The notes below the pieces were generated by a model. That model ran no database searches and had not been told where the DNA came from. It was given only the letters and a program-made list of their open reading frames with translations. This document shows positions 21,628 through 32,870 of a stretch of DNA of 64,000 nt, in pieces. Position numbers and translations under genes: made by a program. Origin of the DNA: Schistocerca nitens (Eukaryota; Arthropoda; Insecta; Orthoptera; Acrididae); the NCBI RefSeq assembly GCF_023898315.1, contig NC_064614.1:114173501-114237500 (forward strand). The letters run 5' to 3'. Position 1 is the first letter of the stretch. Every line of letters begins with the position of its first letter.

Positions 21628-23048
21628 CACTCCTGGAAATTGAAATAAGAACACCGTGAATTCATTGTCCCAGGAAGGGGAAACTTTATTGACACATTCC
21701 TGGGGTCAGATACATCACATGATCACACTGACAGAACCACAGGCACATAGACACAGGCAACAGAGCATGCACAATGTCGGCACTAGTACAGTGTACATCC
21801 ACCTTTCGCAGCAATGCAGGCTGCTATTCTCCCATAGAGACGATCGTAGAGATGCTGGATGTAGTCCTGTGGAACGGCGTGCCATGCCATTTCCACCTGG
21901 CGCCTCAGTTGGACCAGCGTTCGTGCTGGACGTGCAGACCGCGTGAGACGACGCTTCATCCAGTCCCAAACATGCTCAATGGGGGACAGATCCGGAGATC
22001 TTGCTGGCCAGGGTAGTTGACTTACACCTTCTAGAGCACGTTGGGTGGCACGGGATACATGCGGAGGTGCATTGTCCTGTTGGAACAGCAAGTTCCCTTG
22101 CCGGTCTAGGAATGGTAGAACGATGGGTTCGATGACGGTTTGGATGTACCGTGCACTATTCAGTGTCCCCTCGACGATCACCAGTGGTGTACGGCCAGTG
22201 TAGGAGATCGCTCCCCACACCATGATGGCGGGTGTTGGCCCTGTGTGCCTCGGTCGTATGCAGTCCTGATTGTGGCGCTCACCTGCACGGCGCCAAACAC
22301 GCATACGACCATCATTGGCACCAAGGCAGAAGCGACTCTCATCGCTGAAGACGACACGTCTCCATTCGTCCCTCCATTCACGCCTGTCGCGACACCACTG
22401 GAGGCGGGCTGCACGATGTTGGGGCGTGAGCGGAAGACGGCCTAACGGTGTGCGGGACCGTAGCCCAGCTTCATGGAGACGGTTGCGAATGGTCCTCGCC
22501 GATACCCCAGGAGCAACAGTGTCCCTAATTTGCTGGGAAGTGGCGGTGCGGTCCCCTACGGCACTGCGTAGGATCCTACGGTCTTGGCGTGCATCCGTGC
22601 GTCGCTGCGGTCCGGTCCCAGGTCGACGGGCACGTGCACCTTCCGCCGACCACTGGCGACAACATCGATGTACTGTGGAGACCTCACGCCCCACGTGTTG
22701 AGCAATTCGGCGGTACGTCCACCCGGCCTCCCGCATGCCCACTATACGCCCTCGCTCAAAGTCCGTCAACTGCACATACGGTTCACGTCCACGCTGTCGC
22801 GGCATGCTACCAGTGTTAAAGACTACGATGGAGCTCCGTATGCCACGGCAAACTGGCTGACACTGCGGCGGCGGTGCACAAATGCTGCGCAGCTAGCGCC
22901 ATTCGACGGCCAACACCGCAGTTCCTGGTGTGTCCGCTGTGCTGTGCGTGTGATCATTGCTTGTACAGCCCTCTCGCAGTGTCCGGAGCAAGTATGGTGG
23001 GTCTGACACACCGGTGTCAATGTGTTCTTTTTTCCATTTCCAGGAGTG
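21628..23048 (-). mobile_element. Tc1-like transposon, DD32E family, copy 1 (intact)
   Basis: TA at 21626-21627 and 23049-23050. The inverted ends read 'cactcctggaaattgaaata' (left) and 'ttttttccatttccaggagt' plus 'g' (right). The length of 1421 bp matches the copies at 48218-49639 and 56359-57780, and the three are nearly identical by eye, so the family moved recently. One intact transposase gene fills most of it. Confidence 0.95.
21783..22805 (-). CDS. Intact Tc1/mariner-superfamily transposase (340 aa)
   Basis: The gene product cuts the element at its inverted ends and inserts it at TA. The start ATG at 22805 gives 'MPRQRGREPYVQLTDFERGR'. Two helix-turn-helix regions lie at roughly residues 10-55 and 70-125, with a basic 'RRPGTGPQRR' linker at 60-69. 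The catalytic residues are Asp155 in 'VVFSDESRFC', Asp244 in 'FQQDNAPPHV' and Glu277 in 'SPDLSPIEHVW'. Exactly 32 residues separate the last two, against 34 in typical Tc1. No stop or frameshift is present. The 'DNAPPH' Pro at residue 247 differs from 'DNARPH' in copy 3, which could affect activity. Predicted to be functional, but this is not proven. Confidence 0.93.
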   Translation of the reverse strand: MPRQRGREPYVQLTDFERGRIVGMREAGWTYRRIAQHVGREVSTVHRCCRQWSAEGARARRPGTGPQRRTDARQDRRILRSAVGDRTATSQQIRDTVAPGVSARTIRNRLHEAGLRSRTPLGRLPLTPQHRAARLQWCRDRREWRDEWRRVVFSDESRFCLGANDGRMRVWRRAGERHNQDCIRPRHTGPTPAIMVWGAISYTGRTPLVIVEGTLNSARYIQTVIEPIVLPFLDRQGNLLFQQDNAPPHVSRATQRALEGVSQLPWPARSPDLSPIEHVWDWMKRRLTRSARPARTLVQLRRQVEMAWHAVPQDYIQHLYDRLYGRIAACIAAKGGCTLY

Positions 23049-23050
23049 TA

Positions 23051-25990
23051 TATTGTTAAAAATTTTCAAGGCATAACTCAACAGTAGGAAATGATATTTG
23101 TTTCTTACTACCACAGTGACTGAAATGCTTGGATAGCTACTTTATTTGACTGCAGGATAGTTTCAAAACCTGCAAGATATAAATTTAATCAGAGCAGTCA
23201 ACAAACTGATGATGTTAAATGAATTTTAATTCTATGCAGTATGTCCCATTTGAAGATTTGATAACTGTGAAATTGTTCTGTAGGTTTGCTTTATCTGATA
23301 ATATTCAGCATGCAAAATTTGTTAAATATTTTTCTTGTATTTTGCTCTTTCGATAACCAGAGAAGAAGACAGGATTTTTTTGCGAAGTTATTTGGTAGGA
23401 AGTGTTATATGAGCTTATATACCTGAAGATTATTATTTGGAATTTTGGATACACAAGCCATTTTATTGCTTAGCTTCTCTGTTCTTCTTCTTCTACTTAT
23501 TGTTATTATTATTATAATAATATAGTTGATGAGTTTTACTTTATATGAGGAGTCTGCACATGCATAGGGGATTTCTAGGTATTTTATCAGAGGCAGGTGT
23601 TTAAGATGAAATCAGTACTATGAAATCTTACCAGTGTCTAGAGCGAATTGCTCTTCACTTTGAATCAGATGTTTTCAGAGTTAAGTATGACTTTGACATT
23701 TCACACAAACAATCAAGCTGAGATTAACTTCTACAATTTGAGGAATACATATGTCAGAAAGAAGACTGATCTCACAATTTGAATTTGGTACAGAGCTTTT
23801 TCTAGTCAGAGGAAGATACTATAAAAGATGTAAAGTGTTTGTTGTTTAACATTGTGTGATGGAAATTTATGAAGTCAATAGCTGTAGTAAAAGTATAATT
23901 TTGGATAATAAATACCATTATGAAAATACTATACTAATTATAAGAGAAATAACGCTGGGTGTTATGGAAAGGTTGAAATGTTTCCAAAATACTAATGGAG
24001 TCGACGACTCACTCAGTTTCTTAAAACGGAGTGTAGGAGAAAATTTTAGCTTATGTATTATATTCTCAGATGAAGAAGAGTGTTGTCAATTTTCTGTATG
24101 CTATTGTAGGCTTAAAATATGATAAACATGATGAAAACGGTTTAATAAAGTTTGATTATGCTAAGTGAAAGCTGAAATAAGATAAAGCTGAATTTCACAA
24201 AAAATTAATCTACCAATGTACAAATACTAGTAAAAAAAGTGTTACAGTAAAAAAGGAACAGTGCATAACAATACTCACTTATTAATTCTTTACTGGTATA
24301 ATACTTAAGATTAACTGTTTGCATTCTGCAGCAAATCGAATTATACATGCAAAGATTCCTTTGTTAGGCAAAAAACTGTATTATTGTGTTTATTTTTAGG
24401 TTAAAAGGGATGAGGTAAGTTTTGAGATAGTAAGAATCCTTAGTGCACAGAAAATGGATCACAGAGATTTAGTATGGAATGGGAATATGCTACTCAACGA
24501 AAATTTATCCATTACACATTTTGTATACATGTCAAAGTACTTAATACACAAAAATGAAGTTGTCGAAACTCCAATTACCCTTAGTTACATACTAAACCAC
24601 ATAGCAAATGAATCACATTGTATTGATCTCAAAACCACAATATGGTTAACTTCGCAAGCACAGTTCAATTCAACACAGAGTGTACAACATTAAAGACTAT
24701 TTGAGTTCTATGTTTCCTGTAAAAAGTGTTTCAGACTGACAGAAGAAATTTGAGAGATCTGCTCAGGAGATAGTGTTTGCTTATTTATAAATCTTGAAGT
24801 TTTCAAGCATAAGAAGGAATTATAAAATTTGCATCACCATCAAAATAGATGTTTCAGCAATGAACAACATCACATCAAAGTACAGCTCAGATTAGTATTA
24901 AATTAACAACGGAAATGTTTTAAAAATAAAGTTGGAAACTCACTCAGGTAGTCAGTTTGTAACTCTATCGACATATTTTGGTTAGACATAACATATATAA
25001 CTTAAGGTATGTTAAGGTGGTATAAAACACGCTGGGAACTGTTAGGTATGAAACAATTCCACTTGCAACAGATTAAGGAGGAGAATGATAGTCCATTCTA
25101 CTTTTATGTAAAAGACGAGCTAGAGTTGATACACGTTATGTTGAAAATCACAAAAATGTAGCCGTGCTATCCACATTCCATGACGGTTTCTGTGCTAATT
25201 TCCTACTAAATCAGATATGAAAAGAAACCTATACCATAAATATAATTTCAGTACTTAATTTCTAACACATGTAGATCATAATAGTAGAATCTTGGTTAGT
25301 AACAATGTATTGCATGAGAAGTTCAGTCATGGTCTGAAAACATTTTTGGAGTAAAGATATTAGAAGAAAAATTAAAAATCTATCTAAAAGTCGATGTATC
25401 TTTAGTATACTACCAAAGTAGTTAGAATATGTTAAGACAAGTCATTAGAAGGACAGACTTATGTAATTAATATCAGAAATTATTTATATTAAGAAGGAAG
25501 TAAAATCAAATAGAAGCACAAAATCCAATAAAGTCACTATTGGTAAGGATGACTGATAGACGATTTTAATTGATATTCCAGTCCATGTTTGCATGAAAGA
25601 TGCTTGTCGCAAAATGCAACATCGATGTGTGTGTGTGTATACCCATGCATGCCTCCTTGGTGTTGACAGAATAGGGCCACCTTAATTTGTTCACGAAATG
25701 TGATGAAAAGCAGACCTGTTTATAAGGCAATAGGAAACATATGTATAATTACTGATTTGTTACATTGCTGTGAAAGTTATGTAATGTTGAATAGTGTCCG
25801 GAATGGATAATTATGAAGTATTTAGCAAATCAGTGTATTAGATGGTACCAAGCACGAGGTATTTCACTCAGAGATTAAAATGGCAAAATAAGATAACTTG
25901 ACAAGCATAATTATATAAAATAGCGAATTTTTCGATAGATCCAAGTTCCAACATTTAAATCAGAATTTCCTGCAATGCAGAAAATCTGTA
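23051..25990. other. AT-rich stretch with no recognised gene
   Basis: No element ends, RNA genes or convincing coding frames. The longest frames (for example 23856-24122 and 24454-24693) have AT-biased composition and no recognised motif. A short GT run lies near 25628-25637. Confidence 0.5.
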
Positions 25991-26640
25991 GGAAGGTTTG
26001 GAAATTTATGAAACGCTTGAATACAATAGTGCAAGTGGAAAAGACTCAATTACAACAGTGTTACTGAAATAGTCAGAACTAAAATTATAAAAGATCCTCA
26101 GGTTATGTGGGTTATAAAAAATCCACACATTATGTAAGCATTCAGAAAACAGAAAGAATTTTATAGGAGCAGTAATCGACTCACTATATGAAAAGTGAGG
26201 CAAGCAAAATACTAGCTATCACAAAGGAGTGTGATTTGCACCAGTGGCATAGCAAACGCCACCAAAAATTTTCCAGGGAAGAGTTGACAAAAGTGTAGAC
26301 AAAACTAAGAGATTACCAGCATAGTTTTCGAAATAGAAGACGCTACACAAAACATATTTTTAGATTAAAGTCAATAATGTGCCATGGAACACTGCCCAAG
26401 AAATCTATAACAGTATGATTGAATGATTTCAAGAAACTCTTTGACTCCATAGACAGAGAAATAATAAGAAACATTATTAGAGAATGTATTCTTAAAGCAA
26501 AATTAGTATGCATGAGAAATCTATAATAGTATTATGTAATGATTTCAAGAAACCTTTTGTTTCCATAAACAGAGAACAAAGAGAAAAACAGTCAGACAAT
26601 TTCCTGTGAAAGCAACATTATGGAGAATAGTTTAAGACTT
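25990..26640 (+). pseudogene. Old LINE reverse transcriptase relic (first piece)
   Basis: Plus-strand translation gives 'LEYNSASGKDSITTVLLK' near 26015, the region before the reverse transcriptase fingers (NKAPGxDxI in relatives). It then gives 'YQHSFRNRRRYTKHIFRLKS' near 26320 and 'NDFKKLFDSIDREIIRNIIR' near 26425, a decayed 'DFKKAFDSVDRE' palm motif. A partial repeat of this last block follows near 26530-26580. Many stops and frame breaks; old. Confidence 0.55.
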
Positions 26641-27059
26641 CTGAAATAAAGACTGATGTAAGATGAGTGTACCACTTATCATGTTTAACTGCATTTCAGA
26701 AAGAAATGTAAAAATCTGAAATTTGGAGCTAAAAATTTGTTCTACGAAATAAATGAAAATAAAGTGTCTAAATTTTGCACGTGATTTTATGACACTTTCA
26801 GTTCTGATGTATCCTCCAATTTTGGTAACATGTAGCCCTGCACACCGCAAGAACTTTTCAATGAAGAGACTGACCATCTTGTCTCACAGTGGAATAGCTG
26901 TATTCACAATTGTGGCAATTACTTTTGAAACAATAAATAGTTTCCTTTTTCGACGTAGTTCATTTCCATTTGACTTCCACTTACACAAATACTGATTTTT
27001 AAATGACTTGTAATGTTATACACCACTATGCAGTAAAATTTTAAATCTTAATCTTAAAA

Positions 27060-27600
27060 ACAGTATGAGAAATAAAATCTGGGAGAAAGAAGAAATTCCA
27101 GAGTACTATAAGACATCCATGATAATTCCTCCACACAACAAAGGACCTAAAAATGACTCAAATAATTAATGAGGCATATCACTTTTACCACTGATATATT
27201 ACATTTTGTTTAAAGCACTTCTGAATCATACAGAACCGCAACTGTATCCACAACTAGGGGAATATCATGGTGGATTCCGAAAAAAATTATGCAACGAAAA
27301 GATGTGGAATCTAAAAACTATTCAGCAGCTGAGGCAACTCATAAACAAAGTTACTACAGATTTACAGATTTCAGGAACGTGTATGATTCCAGTGACAGAT
27401 GACCCGTCTTCTGTTTTATGAAAGAATTTGGAGTAGATCCAAAAACTACAAACATTGTACAAGACATGTTAACGATTGCTAAATCTATTGTCAGGCACAG
27501 TGGAGAATTCTCCAACAACTTTGTGATAAAAATACGAATCAGAATTTTCAACTGAGCCCTGGAGAAGGTGTTCTAACAGTGGAGAACATACTGCCTGAAA
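27060..27600 (+). pseudogene. Old LINE reverse transcriptase relic (second piece)
   Basis: Reads 'EIPEYYKTSMIIPPHNKG' near 27090, 'GISLLPLIYYILFKALLN' near 27175 and 'YPQLGEYHGGFR' near 27250, the motif order of the reverse transcriptase fingers. 'SIVRHSGEFSNNFVIK' near 27485 corresponds to the strand before the 'GVRQG' motif. It overlaps in content with the 26-kb piece, so these are probably two copies of one ancient family rather than one split copy. No intact frame. Confidence 0.5.
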
Positions 27601-28215
27601 GACATCAAATTCATACACATGTGACATTGTGTCTATAAGAGACACACGATAAAATTCCTTAAACAACATAGAAAACGTAAGAGGAATGCAAACAGCAAGG
27701 TTGTGCTCTGTAAAAGGGCTATTCAAATGAATAAAAAAGTACTATTTCCCAATGGAAAACATAACTGAAGTAACATTAATAAAATAATTATAACGTTTGC
27801 AGCTGTAAGACTTTGTTAAAAAGGTGAGACATTAGGAAGAATACTAGTCTCATTCTCTTCCCACAAAGACACTGTACTGAATGGTGATGATAGTAAAACT
27901 CTCTGAAACATTACTACTTTTCATCATTCTCGCCCAGCTGGAAACTCCTGAACTTTGAACTAGTTCATGAGGCAATTTAGATTTTTCTCTATTGACAGTA
28001 ACTTGTTTGGAAACAAGTTTTATCACATTGACGTTGCTAACCTAGATAAAGTGTGTGGACCATAAGCCAGAAAAGAAGAAAGTAAAAGATTATGGAAGTG
28101 AGGCAGGGAATGAGATCACACTGATGTTAAAACTATTTGTATTTATGAAGTTGTGAGGACCACACATTAATATGTTTTTTGATTTGGTTTATGTGAATGT
28201 ATGTGGCTAATGTTC

Positions 28216-28414
28216 AAATGGTTCAAATGGCTCTGAGCACTATGGGACTCAACTGATGAGGTCATTAGTCCCCTAGAACTTAGAACTAGTTAAACCTAAC
28301 TAACCTAAGGACACCACAAACATCCATGCCCGAGGCAGGATTCGAACCTGCGACCATAGCGGTCTTGCGGTTCCAGACTGCAGCGCCTTTGACCGCACGG
28401 CCACTTCGGCCGGC
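28216..28414 (-). mobile_element. tRNA-headed SINE, minus strand
   Basis: Exact 12-bp flanking duplication 'tggctaatgttc' (28204-28215 and 28415-28426). On the minus strand the head 'gccggccgaagtggccgtgc' and B box 'caggttcgaatcctgcctcg' precede the common body and the 'gagccatttgaaccatttga' tail. Confidence 0.92.
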
Positions 28415-28607
28415 TGGCTAATGTTCCTGTAGCTGTTATCACTGGTGTGAGCATGAAGTGTTAATTAAAATATTACACATATAGTTGGACTACTGTACAA
28501 CTCCACATACTATGAGGATGTGTTTAACAAAGTACTAAATAAATTTATTGTTGACATCTTGGATATTCGGGAATCCAGCCGGATGTTCAAGTCGTTCTCG
28601 CGCGATA

Positions 28608-28698
28608 TTTCAACAGAGTGCCTCGCTGTCTTCTTCAGGTGCTACCTGACACAGTCTCAGGTAGCACCTGAAGAAGACAGCGAGGCACGCTGTTGAAT
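28608..28698. repeat. Near-perfect hairpin (arms about 36-42 bp)
   Basis: The left arm 28614-28649 and the right arm 28657-28692 are inverted copies with one mismatch, around a 7-base loop ('cacagtc'). The arm core is 'cctcgctgtcttcttcaggt' plus 'gctacctga'. Pairing continues more weakly outward. It is likely the centre of a short foldback element; the outer part 'ccagccggatgttcaagtcg' has no partner. Confidence 0.85.
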
Positions 28699-28949
28699 CC
28701 AAGATGCCATCAGATCACCGGGAAAATAAGAAGAATTACAAATTTATTGTTTCCAAATATATTGACTAAATGCTAATGAAGCAGTATCATTCATTTCTGA
28801 CATTCAGGGCATCCAGATAACGTCAGTGCAGACACTACAGCATCCAGTCTATAAAAAAGTTATTTAGAAAGAAGGACACAACAGAATATATGCAAACTTC
28901 CCATTTAATAACGTATTAAATGTCTCAGTTAATTAAAAGTGTGATTCAA

Positions 28950-29375
28950 ATGAAAACCATAAAAATGCTATTATATTTTTAATTTTAACAATGAATAAAA
29001 AACCTATGTCATCTTTGACATAGTGCCCCTGAAATTCAATACATGTATTCCATCGCTTTGGAAATGCATAGATACTGTGATAAAAGAATTCTTTTGGTCA
29101 TGTCACACACCATAATTTTCATCTCTTCTTCACTTTTGAAATGCCTGCTTCGTTAAGTGCACCAAACACATGAATGTCACTAAGAAAGAGGTGTGGTCAA
29201 TAAGGAGGATGTACCAGACATTCAGATTTAATTTCCTGAATAGTGTCAATTATTTTACAGGCTGTATGTGGTCAGGTATTGTAATGCTGTAGTGAGTTAT
29301 GATTAAAAAAGCATACTGAACGATGATGTGTGGTGCAAGTTAGTTTTAAATGGTTTACAGTGAAAAAACTAGTAT
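28950..29375 (-). pseudogene. Mariner-like transposase relic (C-terminal end)
   Basis: On the minus strand, in interrupted frames, one reads 'SEEEMKIMVCDMTK' and then residues like 'RWNTCIEFQGHYVKDDIGFL'. These match the pattern RWxKCIxxxGDYVEKD that closes mariner-type transposases. Frameshifts and stops are frequent, and no terminal repeats were found. Confidence 0.45.
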
Positions 29376-30540
29376 GAGAGATGTTGACCAATAAATGGAA
29401 TTCTTTCTTAAAATACTGAGTATAATTAGGTGGAGAATTTTGTGTTTCTTTCTCTCAAACTATATTTATGTAGACCTGAAGGAGAATAGTCTCGCCAATT
29501 ATTATGACAGGTAAATGTGGTAACTTGATGAAAAGTCATTCCCACCTTAACAACAATAACAGAAACGAACAATGAATTAACAGAACTAAAATTAGGGATA
29601 GTACACATAAGAATCATATCAAATTCATCAGTTTCTGTAGATATACTTTATTAAACAGTACAAAAAGCTATAGCTGGAAAATAAATAAACATGAAATATT
29701 TAATTTTATAATAATACAAGCGTAAATTATTTTGTCCTATGGGAAACATAAGCAGATCACATACTTAAATACTCTAGTCTGAGAGTAAAGAAAAAAGAGT
29801 TCTTCCTTAATGACGTCATAATTTGATGGATTATAGTATCTCACATTGGCGTATTCTGTACTTCATTTCAATACTTCATTTCTACAGTTAAAAACTTGGA
29901 TAACTTGACCATATAACCAGCAGGAGATTCACTCTGGAAAGCTCATCATTGTGTCATTGTAAGACATAGTTCTGTCTGTGATAAGGAATTTACACTCGCT
30001 TTTCTTTAAGATGATTACTGGAACGTCAAGCATCTATTTACAGTTGTCACATCTGGAGATCAAGCGGAGACGTCAGATCATAAATACAGCATTCCAGGTT
30101 GCCACAGTCCCCATGGCTGAAACAGAGAGAGAGAAAATCTGTCAGACAGTAACTCAGACACTAACAGGAATTGAAATGATCACATAAGTTTTCCTCTGGG
30201 TAAGACGGAACGTATGTCACGTTTGGTTATCAAGAAACTGGATTACTTTAGCACATGCTAATAAGAGAACGGTGAAAACTTGCACATTTCGCGAAATACT
30301 CGTGAAAATTGTAGTGGTGCCTTCAATGACTGTGTTAAGGTAGCGGCGATATCAACAGACGCTTCACGGCTGTAAGTGTCTTTAGTGTCATATAACAGTC
30401 AAAATCATTTCCTTTACAGGTGTTTCAGCGTCATATCTGCGTAGTACTTCATGGAGTTTTTAATTTGATAATGAAAAGAATGAGTAATTGACGGGATGTT
30501 TTAGAGCTGCCGTTTAGAGCATATAAACTGGCTATTTCTA
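29376..30540. other. AT-rich stretch with no recognised gene
   Basis: A 69-codon frame at 29978-30187 has no recognised motif and is probably chance. Nothing else stands out before the LINE 3' end at 30541. Confidence 0.5.
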
Positions 30541-32020
30541 CACCTACATCTACATGATTACTCTGCTATTCACAATAACGTGCCTGGCAGAGGATTCAAA
30601 GAAACACCTTCAAGCTGTCTCTCTACCGTTCCTCTCTCGATCGGCACGCGGGAAAAACGAGTACTTAAATTTTTCTGTGCGAGCATTGATTTCTCTTATT
30701 TTATCGTGATGATCATTTCTCCCTGTGTAGGTGGGTGCTGACAGAATGTTTTCGCAATCGGAGGAGAAAACTAATGATTGAAATTTCATGAGAAGATCCC
30801 GTCGCAACGAAAAACGCCCTTGTTTTAATGATTGCCACTCCAATTCACGTATCATGTCTGTGACACTATCTCCCCTATTTCGCGATAATACAAAACGAGC
30901 TGCCCTTGTTTGTACTTTTTCGATGTCATCCGTCAGTCCCACTTGATGAGAATCCCACACCGCACTGCAATACTCCAGAAGAGGGCGGACAAGCGTGGTG
31001 TAAGCAGTCTCTTTAGTAGACCTGTTGCACCTTCTAAGTGCTCTGCCAATGAATCGCAGTCTTTGGTTTGCTCTACCCACAACATTATCTATGTGATCGT
31101 TCCAATTTAGGTTATTTGTAATTGTAATCCCTAAGTATTTAGCTGAATTTACAGCCTTAAGATTTGTTTAGGTTATCGCGTAATCGAAATTTATCTGATT
31201 TCTTTTAGTACTCATGTGAATAACTTCACACTTTTGCTTATTCAGGATCAATTGCCACCTTTCGCACCATACAGATATCTTATCTAAATCATTTTGCAAG
31301 TCGTTTTGATCATCTGATGACTTAACAAGACGGTAAATGACAGCATCATCTGCAAACAATCTAAGACGGCTGCTCAGATAGTCTCCTATGTCGTTAATAT
31401 AGATCAGGAGCAACAGAGGGCCTATAACACTTCCTTGGGAAACGCCGGATATTACTTCTGTTTTACTTGATGAATTTCCGTCTGTTACTACGAACTGTGA
31501 CCTTTCAGACACGAAATCACGAATCCAGTGGCACAACTGAGGCGATATTCCGTAGGCACGCTTATGAGGAACGGTGTCGAAAGCCTTCTGGAAATCTAAA
31601 AATAAGGAATCAATTTGACATCCCCTGTCGATAGTGCTTATTAATTCATGGGCATAAAGAGCTAGTTGTGTTTCACAAGAACGATATTTTCTGAAACCGT
31701 GCTGACTTTGCGTCAATAAATCATTTTCTTCGAGGTACTTCATAATGTTCGAATACAATAAATGTTCCAAAACCCTCCCGCAAATCGACGTTAGCGATAC
31801 AGGCCTGTAATCCAGCGGATTACTCCTACTTCCCTTTTTGGGTATTGGTGTGACCTGAGCAATTTTCCAGTCTTTAGGTACGGATCTTTCTGTGAGCGAG
31901 TGGTTGTATATAATTGCTAATTATGGCGCTATTTTATCAGCATACTCTGAGAGGAACCTGACTGGTATAGAATCTGGACCGGAGGCCTTGCCTTTATTAA
32001 GTGATTTAAGCTGCTTCGTT
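30541..32020 (-). mobile_element. CR1-like LINE, 5'-truncated copy, minus strand
   Basis: The 3' end 'tacacctacatctacatgat' lies at 30541, the same end type as at 15308 and 50868. The 5' end is lost near 32020, where a Tc1-like fragment begins. It contains the reverse transcriptase and C-terminal region only. Confidence 0.8.
30610..32010 (-). pseudogene. CR1-like reverse transcriptase, two nonsense codons
   Basis: One frame runs the whole way: 'LNKGKASGPDSIPVRFLSEY', 'SVPKDWKIAQVTPIPKKG', 'LTQSQHGFRKYRSCETQLAL', 'SLFLDFQKAFDTVPHK', 'VISGVSQGSVIGPLLLLIYI' and the intact catalytic box 'LRLFADDAVIYRLVKS'. These are followed by the thumb region 'WQLILNKQKCEVIHMSTKRN' and the C-terminal block 'AVWDSHQVGLTDDIEKVQTR'. 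Stops interrupt it at 31921-31923 and 31168-31170. It is the best-preserved reverse transcriptase of this family in the window. The endonuclease is missing through 5' truncation. Confidence 0.85.
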
Positions 32021-32069
32021 ACTGGCATCCAGTAGATCGTACAGGTGCTCAATACTGTCCTGGGATTCG

Positions 32070-32378
32070 TTATTCCACGCCTGCTCGATGTGTTCGCGTA
32101 GCTGTTTGTTGACGGGTCACACGAGTCATTTCTCGTCCCCTCATATCCCACACGCATTCCACTGGAGGCAAGACCGGAACTCCTGCTGGCCAGGGAAGTT
32201 GCTCCACGTCTTGCAGAGCACTTAGAGTTTCATAGGCAGTGTGAGGGCGAGTGTTATTCTGTTGGGACATTACACCAGCTTCCAGTTGCAAGAATGGCAA
32301 AATAACAGATCGAACAGCATTCTGCACATATTGAATGATGATTAGCGTCCCCTCCAGAAACATCGAAGGTGAACGCAC
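32070..32378 (-). pseudogene. Tc1-like transposase catalytic fragment
   Basis: The minus strand reads 'SMFLEGTLIIIQYVQNAVRS', 'VMSQQNNTRPHTAYETLSAL' and 'QLPWPAGVPVLPPVECVWDM'. The second catalytic Asp reads Asn (QQNN for QQDN), and the 'SPDLSPIEHVWD' block is degraded, although the Glu survives. The spacing between the second and third catalytic positions is 32 residues, as in the DD32E family. The N-terminal part to about 32610 is frame-broken. Confidence 0.7.
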
Positions 32379-32623
32379 CCCAGATTATAAGGGCTGGTGT
32401 GGGGCAGTGTGTCTTGGACGAATGCACTCTACGAGACAGCGCTAACCAGGTCTACACCGTAAACGCATACAACCATCACTTCCGTGCAGACAGAATCTGG
32501 TTCGGCATTCCATATTCCTAGCGAACCTCTGGCTGTACGAATAATGCCGTGCTCGTTGATGCAGTGTCGTGAATGGAAGACGGGTTAGAGGTGTGCGTTC
32601 GCGTAGTCCCACTACTAATAACT

Positions 32624-32774
32624 GGCTCTAAGCACTATGGGACTTAACATCTGAGCTCATCAGTCCCCTAGACTTAGAACTACTGAAATGAGGCAGGATT
32701 CGAACCTGCGACTGCAGCAGCAGCAGCGCGGTTCTGGACTGAAGCACCTAGAACCGCTCGGCCACAGCGGCCGG
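32624..32774 (-). mobile_element. tRNA-headed SINE (internally shortened), minus strand
   Basis: Flanked by 'ctactaataact' (32612-32623 and 32775-32786). The minus strand begins 'gccggccgctgtggccgagc' and has a B box, 'aggttcgaatcctgcctcat'. The middle is shorter than in sister copies, with the segment around 'ttaggttagttaggtttaag' missing. A small (CAG)n expansion lies between the boxes. Confidence 0.9.
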
Positions 32775-32870
32775 CTACTAATAACTTGTTCGAAAAAGTT
32801 CTTGTTGACACATCTGAGCTCACAAGTCCTCTTATCTTTGCCATGGTAGCTGTTCGATTTGACACTGCTA

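Noticed and set aside
22270-23006. Long plus-strand frames across the DD32E transposons (also near 49 kb and, inverted, 57 kb)
   Set aside because: They are shadows of the transposase gene on the other strand; the catalytic motifs are only on the chosen strand.
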